A DNA stretch of 64,000 bases from UBA4246 sp045113695 (GTDB lineage Bacteria > Bacillota > Clostridia > Christensenellales > Aristaeellaceae), in NCBI GenBank assembly GCA_045113695.1, contig JBGUJG010000102.1, forward strand, positions 1 through 64,000, written 5' to 3'. A model generated the notes under the pieces. The model did no database searches. It was not told the DNA's origin and worked only from the letters and a program-made list of their open reading frames with translations. This document shows positions 52,716-60,859 of this stretch, in pieces (position 1 is the stretch's first letter; each line of letters begins with the position of its first letter). Both the position numbers and the translations under genes were made by a program.

Positions 52716-54998
52716 TTATTCAATACCCCTGAAAGCGACTATGTCCGGGTAAAGTTTCTTGAGTTCCTCAAGCTTCGCCTGAGGCACACGATGACCCTCC
52801 CTGCGGCCACAACGAGGGCACACGTCGCCGATTACACCAACGTAGCCGCATACAGGATCGCGGTCTACCGGATGGTTGATGCTGCCATATCCGATGCCGC
52901 AGTCGTGCATCCAGCGCACTACCTGTTCGAACGCTTCCACGTTGCGGGCAGTATCTCCGTCCAGCTCCACATAGCTGATATGGCCAGCATTGCACAGGGC
53001 ATGATAAGGCGCCTCAAGGCGAATCTTATCGTAGGCGGAGATCGGATACCACACGGGGATATGGAAACTGTTGGTGTAATAGCTGCGATCGGTGATGCCG
53101 GGCAGCTTGCCGAAAATCTTCTGATCCTGACGGATAAACTTACCGGAGAGGCCCTCTGCAGGTGTCGCCAGCAGCGTGAAGTTCATCTTCATGTCCCGCG
53201 ACTTGCGGTCACAGAATTCCCTCATGTGGCGAATAATGGCCAGGCCTTTTTCCTGCATCTCAGCCGTTTCGCCGTGATGATGCCCATACAAAGCCGTCAA
53301 AGTCTCCGCCAGACCGATAAACCCGATAGAGAGTGTGCCATGCTTGAGCACTTCCCTGATCTGGTCTGTAACGCGAAGCTTATCGGAATCCAGCCACACC
53401 CCCTGTCCCATAAGGAAAGGGAAATTGTACACATGCTTCTGTGCCTGAATCTCGAAGCGATCCAGCAGCTGCTGAGCCACAAGTTCAAGCATCTCATCCA
53501 GCCGACGATAGAAGGCTTCTTCATCGTGATTGCTGGTCAGCGCGATACGCGGCAGGTTGATGGAGGTGAAGGACAGATTGCCGCGTGAGTAAGAGATCTG
53601 GCGCGTCGGGTCGTAGACGTTGCCCATGACCCTGGTGCGGCACCCCATGGTAGCCACCTCGGTTTCCGGGCGGCCAGGCACATAATACTGCAGATTAAAG
53701 GGAGAATCCAGAAACACGAAGTTCGGGAAGAGACGCTTTGCGCTTACCTTACAGCTCAGGCGGAACAGGTCGTAGTTGGGATCACCCGGATTATAGTTAA
53801 CCCCTTCCTTCACCTTAAAGATGTGGATGGGAAAGATGCAAGTCTCTCCGTGACCCAGACCTGCATCCAGCGCCAGCAAGACGTTCCGCATGGCCATGCG
53901 TCCCTCGGAGGTGATATCCGTACCATAGTTTATGGATGAGAAAGGCGTCTGTGCTCCGGCGCGGGAGTGCATGGTGTTCAGGTTGTGCACAAAACCTTCC
54001 ATTGCCTGGAAGGTCTCCTTGTCTGTCCTGGCCATGGCGCGGGTGCGTACCCTGACGATCAGGTGCTGAAGTTTCCCATTATCCATGCCCAGCTCAGCCG
54101 CCAGCGCGGCCGCAAGGTGATCGTCAAAGCCCTGCTTGTTTTCCAGCTTGGCCAGCTCGCCCTCCGAGCGCTCTGTGGCTGTGAGGACCTTCTGTACAGT
54201 ATCTGCAAGGCCGTCTGCGTCCAGAGCATCTTCCACCACATCCGTCAGGACACGCAGGAAGTTCTTATGGTAGCTCTTACCGACACCCTCCGCCATCGCA
54301 TAGTCAAAATTAGGGATGGACTGGCCGCCGTGCTGGTCGTTCTGGTTGGACTGGATGGCGATGGCAGCCAAGGCCGCATAGCTGGCGATGGACTGCGGTT
54401 CCCGCAGGTAGCCATGGCCAGTAGAAAAGCCACCATGGAACAGTCGCAGAATGTCGATCTGTGTACAGGTGGTGGTCATGTGGTAGAAGTCAAAGTCGTG
54501 GATATAGATATCTCCATCACGGAATGCCTTTGCGTGCTCCGGGCGGAGGAGATACATTTCGTTGTATGCTTTGGCGCCGGCTGAACCGATCTGCAGCATG
54601 CCGCCCATAGCGGTGTTGCCGTCTATGTTCGCGTTATCGCGCTTGAGATCGCTGTCAATGGCGTCTGCCTGCGTGATCTCGTTGATGGTCTTCATCAACG
54701 CGGTGTTCGCATCGCGGGTGATGGTTCGCTGGGCGCGATAAAGAATATAAGCCTTGGCGGTGTCGTTGTATCCGAAGTCCATCAACTGCCGTTCGACTGT
54801 GTCCTGGATAGTCTCAATGTCCGGTGACTTGGCGGGGAAAAGCGCTTCAAGCCGTTGCTCCACAACATTCGCCACATGAGCGGCAGCGTCTACGTTTCCC
54901 TCACCAGCGGCCTGCATAGCTCTGAGCACAGCGGATGCTATTTTGGTCTGGTCATACAGCACGTGCCGTCCATCGCGCTTAATGACACTTCGTATCAT
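52716..54998 (-). CDS. nrdD: Anaerobic ribonucleoside-triphosphate reductase NrdD, lacking the glycyl-radical tail
   Basis: Seen: 760 residues. N-terminal ATP-cone (1-95, VIKRDGRHVLYDQTKIASAV), then the class III barrel with YIHDFDFYHMTTTCTQIDI, SNQNDQHGGQSIPNFDYAM and FVFLDSPFNLQYY. Near the end the zinc-finger region CGYVGVIGDVCPRCGRREG is present, but the expected R-x-C/T-G-Y-L segment is absent; the protein stops after PQAKLEELKKLYPDIVAFRGIE. The radical segment is encoded 54 bases downstream. It reduces NTPs to dNTPs without oxygen, supplying phage DNA synthesis. A TTGACA promoter and possible NrdR sites precede it. Confidence 0.93.
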   Translation of the reverse strand: MIRSVIKRDGRHVLYDQTKIASAVLRAMQAAGEGNVDAAAHVANVVEQRLEALFPAKSPDIETIQDTVERQLMDFGYNDTAKAYILYRAQRTITRDANTALMKTINEITQADAIDSDLKRDNANIDGNTAMGGMLQIGSAGAKAYNEMYLLRPEHAKAFRDGDIYIHDFDFYHMTTTCTQIDILRLFHGGFSTGHGYLREPQSIASYAALAAIAIQSNQNDQHGGQSIPNFDYAMAEGVGKSYHKNFLRVLTDVVEDALDADGLADTVQKVLTATERSEGELAKLENKQGFDDHLAAALAAELGMDNGKLQHLIVRVRTRAMARTDKETFQAMEGFVHNLNTMHSRAGAQTPFSSINYGTDITSEGRMAMRNVLLALDAGLGHGETCIFPIHIFKVKEGVNYNPGDPNYDLFRLSCKVSAKRLFPNFVFLDSPFNLQYYVPGRPETEVATMGCRTRVMGNVYDPTRQISYSRGNLSFTSINLPRIALTSNHDEEAFYRRLDEMLELVAQQLLDRFEIQAQKHVYNFPFLMGQGVWLDSDKLRVTDQIREVLKHGTLSIGFIGLAETLTALYGHHHGETAEMQEKGLAIIRHMREFCDRKSRDMKMNFTLLATPAEGLSGKFIRQDQKIFGKLPGITDRSYYTNSFHIPVWYPISAYDKIRLEAPYHALCNAGHISYVELDGDTARNVEAFEQVVRWMHDCGIGYGSINHPVDRDPVCGYVGVIGDVCPRCGRREGHRVPQAKLEELKKLYPDIVAFRGIE

Positions 54999-55028
54999 GG
55001 GAATCCAACCTTTCTCATTTTATGCTTA

Positions 55029-55079
55029 TCCCCATATGTTGGGGCAAATTTCCAGATATGCCACCACATTATGTATTGG
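55029..55079 (-). promoter_or_regulatory. Possible NrdR operator pair upstream of nrdD
   Basis: CCCCATATGTTGGGG (55030-55044) and CCACATTATGTATTGG (55064-55079) resemble the NrdR box (consensus ACACWATATMTWGTGT). The second overlaps the -10 box. Centre spacing is about 35 bases rather than the usual 31-32, so the call is weak. Confidence 0.35.
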
Positions 55080-55096
55080 AAGGTGCCTTTTGTCAA
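55068..55096 (-). promoter_or_regulatory. Promoter of the nrdD operon
   Basis: On the minus strand TTGACA (55091-55096), 17-base spacer and CATAAT (55068-55073), 70 bases before the ATG. Confidence 0.75.
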
Positions 55097-55100
55097 GAAC

Positions 55101-55143
55101 TAAAAAGCCTGCGGACAACCCCGCGGAGGGATGCCCACAGGCT
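55101..55143 (-). terminator. Intrinsic terminator after the endolysin gene
   Basis: Stem AGCCTGTGGGCA with TTGTCCGCAGGCT, followed on the minus strand by TTTTTAG. It ends the late operon just before the nrd promoter and is related in sequence to the one at 48629-48678. Confidence 0.85.
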
Positions 55144-55153
55144 GTCGCTCTAA

Positions 55154-56233
55154 TTATGCAGTTGTGATCTTCCCGTACTCCCCGGACACCCAGCCTACCT
55201 GACTGCCGATCTTCACGGCGTGCCAGCCGTTCTGTGCGGTAGCGACCCACTCAAACACAGTTCCGTCAGGCACAGCGTAGATACGGCCATAGTCAGTCCC
55301 GTTGCCCTGACGGATGTTGACCGTGCCGTTGATGCATACGATTTTCACCGTAGTGCCGGAGGGCTTCTCCGGTTCGGGATCAGGATCGGTCTTCCGCCCG
55401 ACATCGTTGTCTGCCACAGCGGCCATGAGGGCAGTATGAGTCTGATCGCCGTATTTGCCATCCTGCTTCAAACCGGCTTTCTTCTGGAAAGCTTTCACAG
55501 CAGTTTCGGTCTTGCCGCCGAAATCCCCATCCACCGTCAGGGACGCGCCCAGCTGGTTCAGCAGCTCCTGCAGGGTTTTCACGTCACCGCCGGCAGAGCC
55601 TTTCTTCAGCAGACGGCTGCCCAGCGTATAGGTCACCGTATCAGCGGGGTGGATGTCAGAGGTATCGCCATAGTTGATGAAGGGCAGCTTCGCCCAGAAC
55701 TTCCAGGTGCGCTCTTTCACGACGGTCTTGACGCAGCCATAATTGAAGCCGCGCCATTCCACGCCATACCCTCCGCCAACGTAGTAGCCGACATGGCCAT
55801 CGGTGAAGAGAGCCACGCCGGGGATTTCAGGCAAGGTGTCAATCGTGCCCCAGTCCATGCCCTTGCTTTTGCAGTAGGCAAACATGCCGCTGGCGCTCTT
55901 GTCCGGGCAGCCGTTGGAGCCGTACTTGCTGGTGAAGGTCTTGTCAGTGCCGATGCTCTCCAGCACTCCCTGTCCGCCGCCCGTCCAGGCGTACCCTTTG
56001 CATCCCCCGACGCAGTCGGCAACCACCTGCTTGTTGGCGATGTCTTTCTTATACCTGGCAGTACGGCTGGAGCCATAGTGCTGGGGATACTGGTTGCTCT
56101 TACGGGAAAGCAGGCTGTTGGTGGCCTTATAGACACAGCTGCCATACCAGTAGGGACTCTTTGCGGCAGCCATTTTCAGGCACCAGTCAGCAAAATGCTC
56201 ATTGGTGAACGGGGTATTGATTCTCTCAGGCAT
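55154..56233 (-). CDS. Phage endolysin (NlpC/P60-like, PG-binding and SH3 domains)
   Basis: Seen: 359 residues. N-terminal cysteine-peptidase region with the catalytic cysteine in VADCVGGCKGYAW and histidine in GHVGYYVGGG; a PG_binding_1 repeat at about 210-270 (GGDVKTLQELLNQLGASLTVDGDFGGKTE); a linker with PDPEPEKP; and a C-terminal SH3b domain (VNIRQGNGTDYGRIYAV). Cleaves peptidoglycan for host lysis. GGGAGG precedes the start; it follows the holin gene by 35 bases. Confidence 0.92.
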   Translation of the reverse strand: MPERINTPFTNEHFADWCLKMAAAKSPYWYGSCVYKATNSLLSRKSNQYPQHYGSSRTARYKKDIANKQVVADCVGGCKGYAWTGGGQGVLESIGTDKTFTSKYGSNGCPDKSASGMFAYCKSKGMDWGTIDTLPEIPGVALFTDGHVGYYVGGGYGVEWRGFNYGCVKTVVKERTWKFWAKLPFINYGDTSDIHPADTVTYTLGSRLLKKGSAGGDVKTLQELLNQLGASLTVDGDFGGKTETAVKAFQKKAGLKQDGKYGDQTHTALMAAVADNDVGRKTDPDPEPEKPSGTTVKIVCINGTVNIRQGNGTDYGRIYAVPDGTVFEWVATAQNGWHAVKIGSQVGWVSGEYGKITTA

Positions 56234-56268
56234 TCAGATTACCTCCCAAAATGAATTGAGGGCGGCGG

Positions 56269-56715
56269 TTATTCGCCGTCGCCCTGGTCGGTCGGTTCAG
56301 TACGTTCTTTGTCATGCAGCTGGGACAGGATATCCTTGAGCTTCTCAGGGATAGGAAGACCGATGTGCGCCGCATTCTCAAGCAGGCTAAGGCCTTCATT
56401 CGAGAGGTAGAAGCAGATCACTGCGCCGCGCAGAGCGCTGCCGGTACCTACGACATGAAGGTCAATGATGTGCGCCACACCCACCAGCATCAGGATGAAC
56501 ACCTTTTTGCAGATGCCTTTGAAGCCCACGGCGGACGAAAGCTTCTTGTCGATGATGGCACACATGACGCCGCTGATGTAGTCAAGCGTCATCATGATGA
56601 TGAGCGCAATCATCAGCCCGTCCATGCCGCCCAGGAAATAGCCCAGCCAACCGCCCAGCGCGGTAATGGCGATCTGGATCTTCGCCCAGATCAGATCGAT
56701 GGAAAAATCCCTCAT
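56269..56715 (-). CDS. Phage holin (toxin secretion/lysis type)
   Basis: Seen: 148 residues. Two to three membrane helices (ALGGWLGYFLGGMDGLMIALIIMM, IFLML... and GAVICFYLSNEGLSLL region) and the phage holin 4-type signature DYISGVMCAIIDKKLSSAVGFKGI. The ATG at 56715 has AAGGAGG upstream; an earlier in-frame start does not. It forms the lysis pores for the endolysin. Acidic C-terminal tail. Confidence 0.92.
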   Translation of the reverse strand: MRDFSIDLIWAKIQIAITALGGWLGYFLGGMDGLMIALIIMMTLDYISGVMCAIIDKKLSSAVGFKGICKKVFILMLVGVAHIIDLHVVGTGSALRGAVICFYLSNEGLSLLENAAHIGLPIPEKLKDILSQLHDKERTEPTDQGDGE

Positions 56716-56805
56716 GATAGTTTCCTCCTTGTTGTTTTGATATGGAAAACCCGCCCTCATGGTGAGAGCGGGCTGATCCCGGGAATGATATTGATTCAAG
56801 TCAGG

Positions 56806-59064
56806 TCACACACCAATCGCTATCCAGTCAATGGCCCTCAGGGTCGAAAAGCTGCCGCCAACAATAATGGTCGCGCTGGTTGTTGTTTTGGTGGAAATCT
56901 TGATCGCGCCATTATCGCCTGACCAGTTGCTGCCTGTGGTCGAATAGGATGCCACTACACAGGGCACCGCTGTGAAGCCAGCCGCCGAGTAGTCGGCGGT
57001 GATCTTCGTGGAACCACTGATATTTCCTGAGCCATACGCTACTTTGAACGGAAGTCTGGCCATCGCCACAGTTCCCGTGCTCAGATTGCTGGCGTTGTTC
57101 GCTCCGAGATTGCTCAGAGCAGTAGCGGCATTATTGGCGCCAGTGCCGCCGTTGGCGATGGGCACGGGCGTTGCCATGCCGGAATGGAAAAGCCGGTAGT
57201 TAGCCCAAGTCCCCGCATCACAGACACGGAGGAGTACAGCCCAGTCCATGCTGTTCTGGAAAGCTTTCGTGCGCACTTCCAGCATTCTGCGGTTGTTGCC
57301 CGTGCTATCCTCCCACGCGGCGAAGGAAGACGCTCCGGCGTAACTCCCCTCGAAAACCGTACGGTTGGTGGTACTGTTGTAAGTCGGTGTCAGATAAACG
57401 GACGGATACAGATAGCCGGAGATGGTCAGGTTGCCCGTCATGGTGTCCCCGGACTTTTTCACAGCGCCGAGGGCCGCCAGAGCGTTCGCGGCAGTCGTCG
57501 CGCCGGTCCCGCCATATGCAATTCCCAGAGGCTCCGACAGCTTGAGCGGCCAGCCGAACTCGGCGTACCCGGACTCTTCCGCCACCTTGCCGAAAGCAAT
57601 GCCGGTACCATCCGCCAGAAGATCCATGATGACGCCCTTTGTGCCAATGCTGACAGCCTGCTCCACATAGTAGAAATAGTCCTGCAGCCGCACCTTGATG
57701 TCATAGCTCGAAAGCGCGTCAAAGGTCTGTTCCAGCACCTTGTCCGTGGCGCTGAGCGTGTACGAGGTAACCGCCAGGGATTCCGCTTTTGTCCATGCGC
57801 TCGCCGATGTCAGCTTGTAGTACACAACACCAGCAAGAGCGTTTTTGTTGTTCAAGGCGTTGACGCTGCCGGTGAAAGAATAACGGACATGAGTGCCGTC
57901 CACCTGAGTGGCGCTGCCATCGTCATTACAGCGTTCAGCCTTGAACAGCTTGATAGACGGAGGTGAGTAGTCCAGCACCGTCAGCGTCTCGGTATATGTC
58001 GCGGTTCTGCCTCTGCTGTCCGTAACCGTGACCGTAAGCGTCAGTTCTCCCGATGTAGACAGCCGTTTGCTGGCAGTGAAGGATGCAGCCGTATAGGTCA
58101 CTCCATCCAGCGAAGTACGATATGATGAGATCGTACTGCTCTGAGAACCTGCGGCGGTAATTGCTACCGAAAGCGTACTCAGACCTTTGACATATGATCC
58201 GATCTTGGACGCAACGGTGCTGTTCGTGTCTGCGACCGTTACCGAAGATATAGACGGCACAACAGTCGACGGCACATTCAGCGTCAGTGTGCATGTCCTT
58301 GTACCGGTCAGCGTCCCTCCATTGTAGCTCTGACAGGTGATGGTGCAAACACCGCTGGTAGCGTTAGGGATCTGAGCCGCCAACGTCAGAGGAGGTGTCC
58401 AGGACACCGAAGCGCCGACGCTTGTGCCAATCGTCCCGCTGGTATTGCCGAAGGTGTACAGAATGGTATGCGTTGTAGAAGTGCTGACTCTGTTGGTGTA
58501 GATTGTCACAGCGCTGCCCATGTTCACGGAGGATGAGGATACGGAGGGCTGGGAGACAGCCTCTTCATACGTGATGGTGATCGTGACGCTCGTCCACTGC
58601 AGATAGTTGTACGAGTATCCGTGAGACGACGAGCTGGGGCTGGGGTTGTAGATTGTGAAGGTGTTGTTGCCCTGCGCGATATAGGCGGCCATATTGGTGA
58701 ACAGGCTGCCCGTGATGTAATAGCTTGTATAGTTGCCATAGAAGGAGCCGTCGAAGGTTCCAAGGGCATCACCCGTATATCCAAGGCCGGTAATGCCGGA
58801 CTGAATGCTGTTCTGATAGTTGGCCTTCCGCATGAACACGGTCTTTGTGCTGCCGCTGCCGTATCCCGCGGATGCGGCATCAATGTCCAGCCAGATGCTC
58901 GTAATGACCTTATTGGCGAGATTCATGCCGGAGAAACAGACCACGCCGACATAGTTGTAGCTGGAATCATAGAATTCCTGACAGGCCACACCGTTTTTCG
59001 CGTTCGAGGATGAGTTTGTTTTCCTCGTACACATGGATGCGGCATAAGATACCGTTGTCGCCAT
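56806..59064 (-). CDS. Phage tail fibre / minor structural protein (DUF859-like)
   Basis: Seen: 752 residues rich in Ser, Thr and Gly, beta-rich. The middle has Ig-like or fibronectin-like strands (TLTVTVTDSRGRTATYTETLTVLD), followed by fibre repeats YGGTGATTAANALAALGA and NGGTGANNAATALSNLGA, and a C-terminal head (VVASYSTTGSNWSGDNG). The DUF859 family is found in siphophage tail regions. It is the last structural gene before the holin. Likely receptor-binding or fibre protein. AAAGGAG precedes the start. Confidence 0.85.
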   Translation of the reverse strand: MATTVSYAASMCTRKTNSSSNAKNGVACQEFYDSSYNYVGVVCFSGMNLANKVITSIWLDIDAASAGYGSGSTKTVFMRKANYQNSIQSGITGLGYTGDALGTFDGSFYGNYTSYYITGSLFTNMAAYIAQGNNTFTIYNPSPSSSSHGYSYNYLQWTSVTITITYEEAVSQPSVSSSSVNMGSAVTIYTNRVSTSTTHTILYTFGNTSGTIGTSVGASVSWTPPLTLAAQIPNATSGVCTITCQSYNGGTLTGTRTCTLTLNVPSTVVPSISSVTVADTNSTVASKIGSYVKGLSTLSVAITAAGSQSSTISSYRTSLDGVTYTAASFTASKRLSTSGELTLTVTVTDSRGRTATYTETLTVLDYSPPSIKLFKAERCNDDGSATQVDGTHVRYSFTGSVNALNNKNALAGVVYYKLTSASAWTKAESLAVTSYTLSATDKVLEQTFDALSSYDIKVRLQDYFYYVEQAVSIGTKGVIMDLLADGTGIAFGKVAEESGYAEFGWPLKLSEPLGIAYGGTGATTAANALAALGAVKKSGDTMTGNLTISGYLYPSVYLTPTYNSTTNRTVFEGSYAGASSFAAWEDSTGNNRRMLEVRTKAFQNSMDWAVLLRVCDAGTWANYRLFHSGMATPVPIANGGTGANNAATALSNLGANNASNLSTGTVAMARLPFKVAYGSGNISGSTKITADYSAAGFTAVPCVVASYSTTGSNWSGDNGAIKISTKTTTSATIIVGGSFSTLRAIDWIAIGV

Positions 59065-59083
59065 ATGATCTCCTTTCCCGGCA

Positions 59084-60856
59084 TCAGCCGTTGTAAATCA
59101 GTGAAAGGTTGCCGTTGCTCTGGGGTTCAAACGCGAACTTGCCGATGATGAGTTTCGACAGGATTTCGGCCTGTGTGACGTAGAGTTTGTTGTTGGAGAG
59201 ATAAGCAACCTCTGTATCGTTCATATAGAAAGCCAGCCTGTCGTTGACGACACGGAAAGTGAACGGGTTTCCGGTTTTGCCAATGACCAACCCGTCCTCG
59301 TCAAACGTCATGTAGGTGCGAAAGATGGCCAGCTGTTCGTCAGTCGCCTCCTGCGCCGTCTCCATATCCTCCTGCAGCTGATTGATTCGGGTGACAGCCC
59401 AGGTGTAATTGCTTTCCGTCTGTTCGGAAAGCGTTCCAACCCGCTGTACCACCTGAGTCATATCACTTGCAAGCGCGTACGTGGCCTGCACCTCCGAGCG
59501 GATGCTGTCCGCCTCGGTGCTGATCTGCGCCCGGACTGAGGAGAGCTTCAATTCCAGGTTTTCCTCGGCATCCTCCGGCGCGGCAGTCCAGTCCGTTGCC
59601 CGATTACCCTTTTCCAGCTTGATCTGATGGATGATGGTTGATTCGGTTCCCGTACTTTCAGGATAGCGGTAAATGAGGAGGTCACCATTGCCGGGATCGT
59701 CATCCGGGGATTTGCCCTCTGCGTATTCTGCGATGAAAGTCATCTCAACCGTCTGCCTGCCCGTGCCGGAGAGATCGATGGTTGCCAGCGTGGTATCTCC
59801 ATCCGAAACGCGCACCGTCAGCCCGGCGTATTCCTCCATGGGAGTCAGTGTCAGGGAGACGGTGTACTGCTCCCCGGCAACCATAGGCTCCGACAGAGCA
59901 TACCGGGCAATCAGAGCGGTTGAGTTGGCGACCTCTGATCCGGAGTTGAGGATGTAGTTCCTGCCACCAATGGCGAGAGAATCAATTGCCTCTTGAGCTT
60001 CTTCCGCTGTCAGGAAAGCCTCATAAGCGATCTGGGACACTGCCTTAAAAGAGCCGCTGTAATACCGGAACATGGGGTGCTCCGGAGCGAGAACAGCGTT
60101 GACCGTGGTGCTCATAAGGCCCAGGAGGATGTAGGTATAGCCATCTTCCGTGGTCGGTACTGTGGTGGTCAGCACGCCCGTCGCGGGGGTGAACATGTTC
60201 CCATTCAGCGTTCCCTTGATGTACACGGTCGCTCCTGCCGTCCCTGTGAAACCGGATACCGTATTCGCCAGGGAGAAAGCAGTGCCCCAGGAAATATAGT
60301 TGTTAGTCTGCGTAAGCGCCTTGGCGGTATATGCTGTACCGACATAGAGGATAGGCTTGGTTACATCAAAGGCTGTGGTAGAAAGAAGCATCAGTTTTCC
60401 CGCGCTGTTGAACACGCCCAGCCGCCCGGCGGCAATGGCTCCAACAGCAGTAACAGATGCCTTGTAGTTGATGCGGTCATAGTAGTTCGTGGTCGTATCC
60501 TGGTTCCGGGTGATCCACCAGCCGGTATAGCTGCCTGAACCCGCGATAGGCGTGTTTTCCCGGTAGGTCATCTGGGTGATATTGCCCACAGCCACATGAC
60601 TGGAACACCTTGTTGTGCCATTGATGTAGACAGGCAAAGCACCGGTTTTCGACCCATCCGACAGTGTCAGGTCGAGTGTCGCCGCTGTGGATGTTCCGGC
60701 ATACGGCAGCCAGTAGAGGATGGTTTGACCATCCTTCAACTCAGAGAAAGTCGCCGTTCCAATCCAGGCATTGGTGGATGCGGTCTGCGTGCCGACGATG
60801 ACTTCAGCGGTTGCGTCCGAAAGGTCTGAAAGCGTGATATGCGCCTGTGCAATCAT
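59084..60856 (-). CDS. Phage minor tail / fibre protein with coiled coil
   Basis: Seen: 590 residues. The N-terminal part is beta-rich (tail-tip or fibre). A carbohydrate-binding-like sandwich at about 300-420 ends KLEKGNRATDWTAAPEDAEENL; then a coiled coil (VQATYALASDMTQVVQRVGTLSEQTESNYTWAV), and a C-terminal end (VIGKTGNPFTFRVVNDRLAFYMNDTEVAYLSN) typical of clostridial prophage tail-fibre proteins. GAGGTGG precedes the ATG. Assembles onto the tail tip. Confidence 0.85.
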   Translation of the reverse strand: MIAQAHITLSDLSDATAEVIVGTQTASTNAWIGTATFSELKDGQTILYWLPYAGTSTAATLDLTLSDGSKTGALPVYINGTTRCSSHVAVGNITQMTYRENTPIAGSGSYTGWWITRNQDTTTNYYDRINYKASVTAVGAIAAGRLGVFNSAGKLMLLSTTAFDVTKPILYVGTAYTAKALTQTNNYISWGTAFSLANTVSGFTGTAGATVYIKGTLNGNMFTPATGVLTTTVPTTEDGYTYILLGLMSTTVNAVLAPEHPMFRYYSGSFKAVSQIAYEAFLTAEEAQEAIDSLAIGGRNYILNSGSEVANSTALIARYALSEPMVAGEQYTVSLTLTPMEEYAGLTVRVSDGDTTLATIDLSGTGRQTVEMTFIAEYAEGKSPDDDPGNGDLLIYRYPESTGTESTIIHQIKLEKGNRATDWTAAPEDAEENLELKLSSVRAQISTEADSIRSEVQATYALASDMTQVVQRVGTLSEQTESNYTWAVTRINQLQEDMETAQEATDEQLAIFRTYMTFDEDGLVIGKTGNPFTFRVVNDRLAFYMNDTEVAYLSNNKLYVTQAEILSKLIIGKFAFEPQSNGNLSLIYNG

Positions 60857-60859
60857 GGT

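Noticed and set aside
52473..52716. nrdD split as a sequencing frameshift
   Set aside because: A strong ribosome binding site, a clean start and 54 non-coding bases separate the two genes, and NrdD has an extra non-homologous end.
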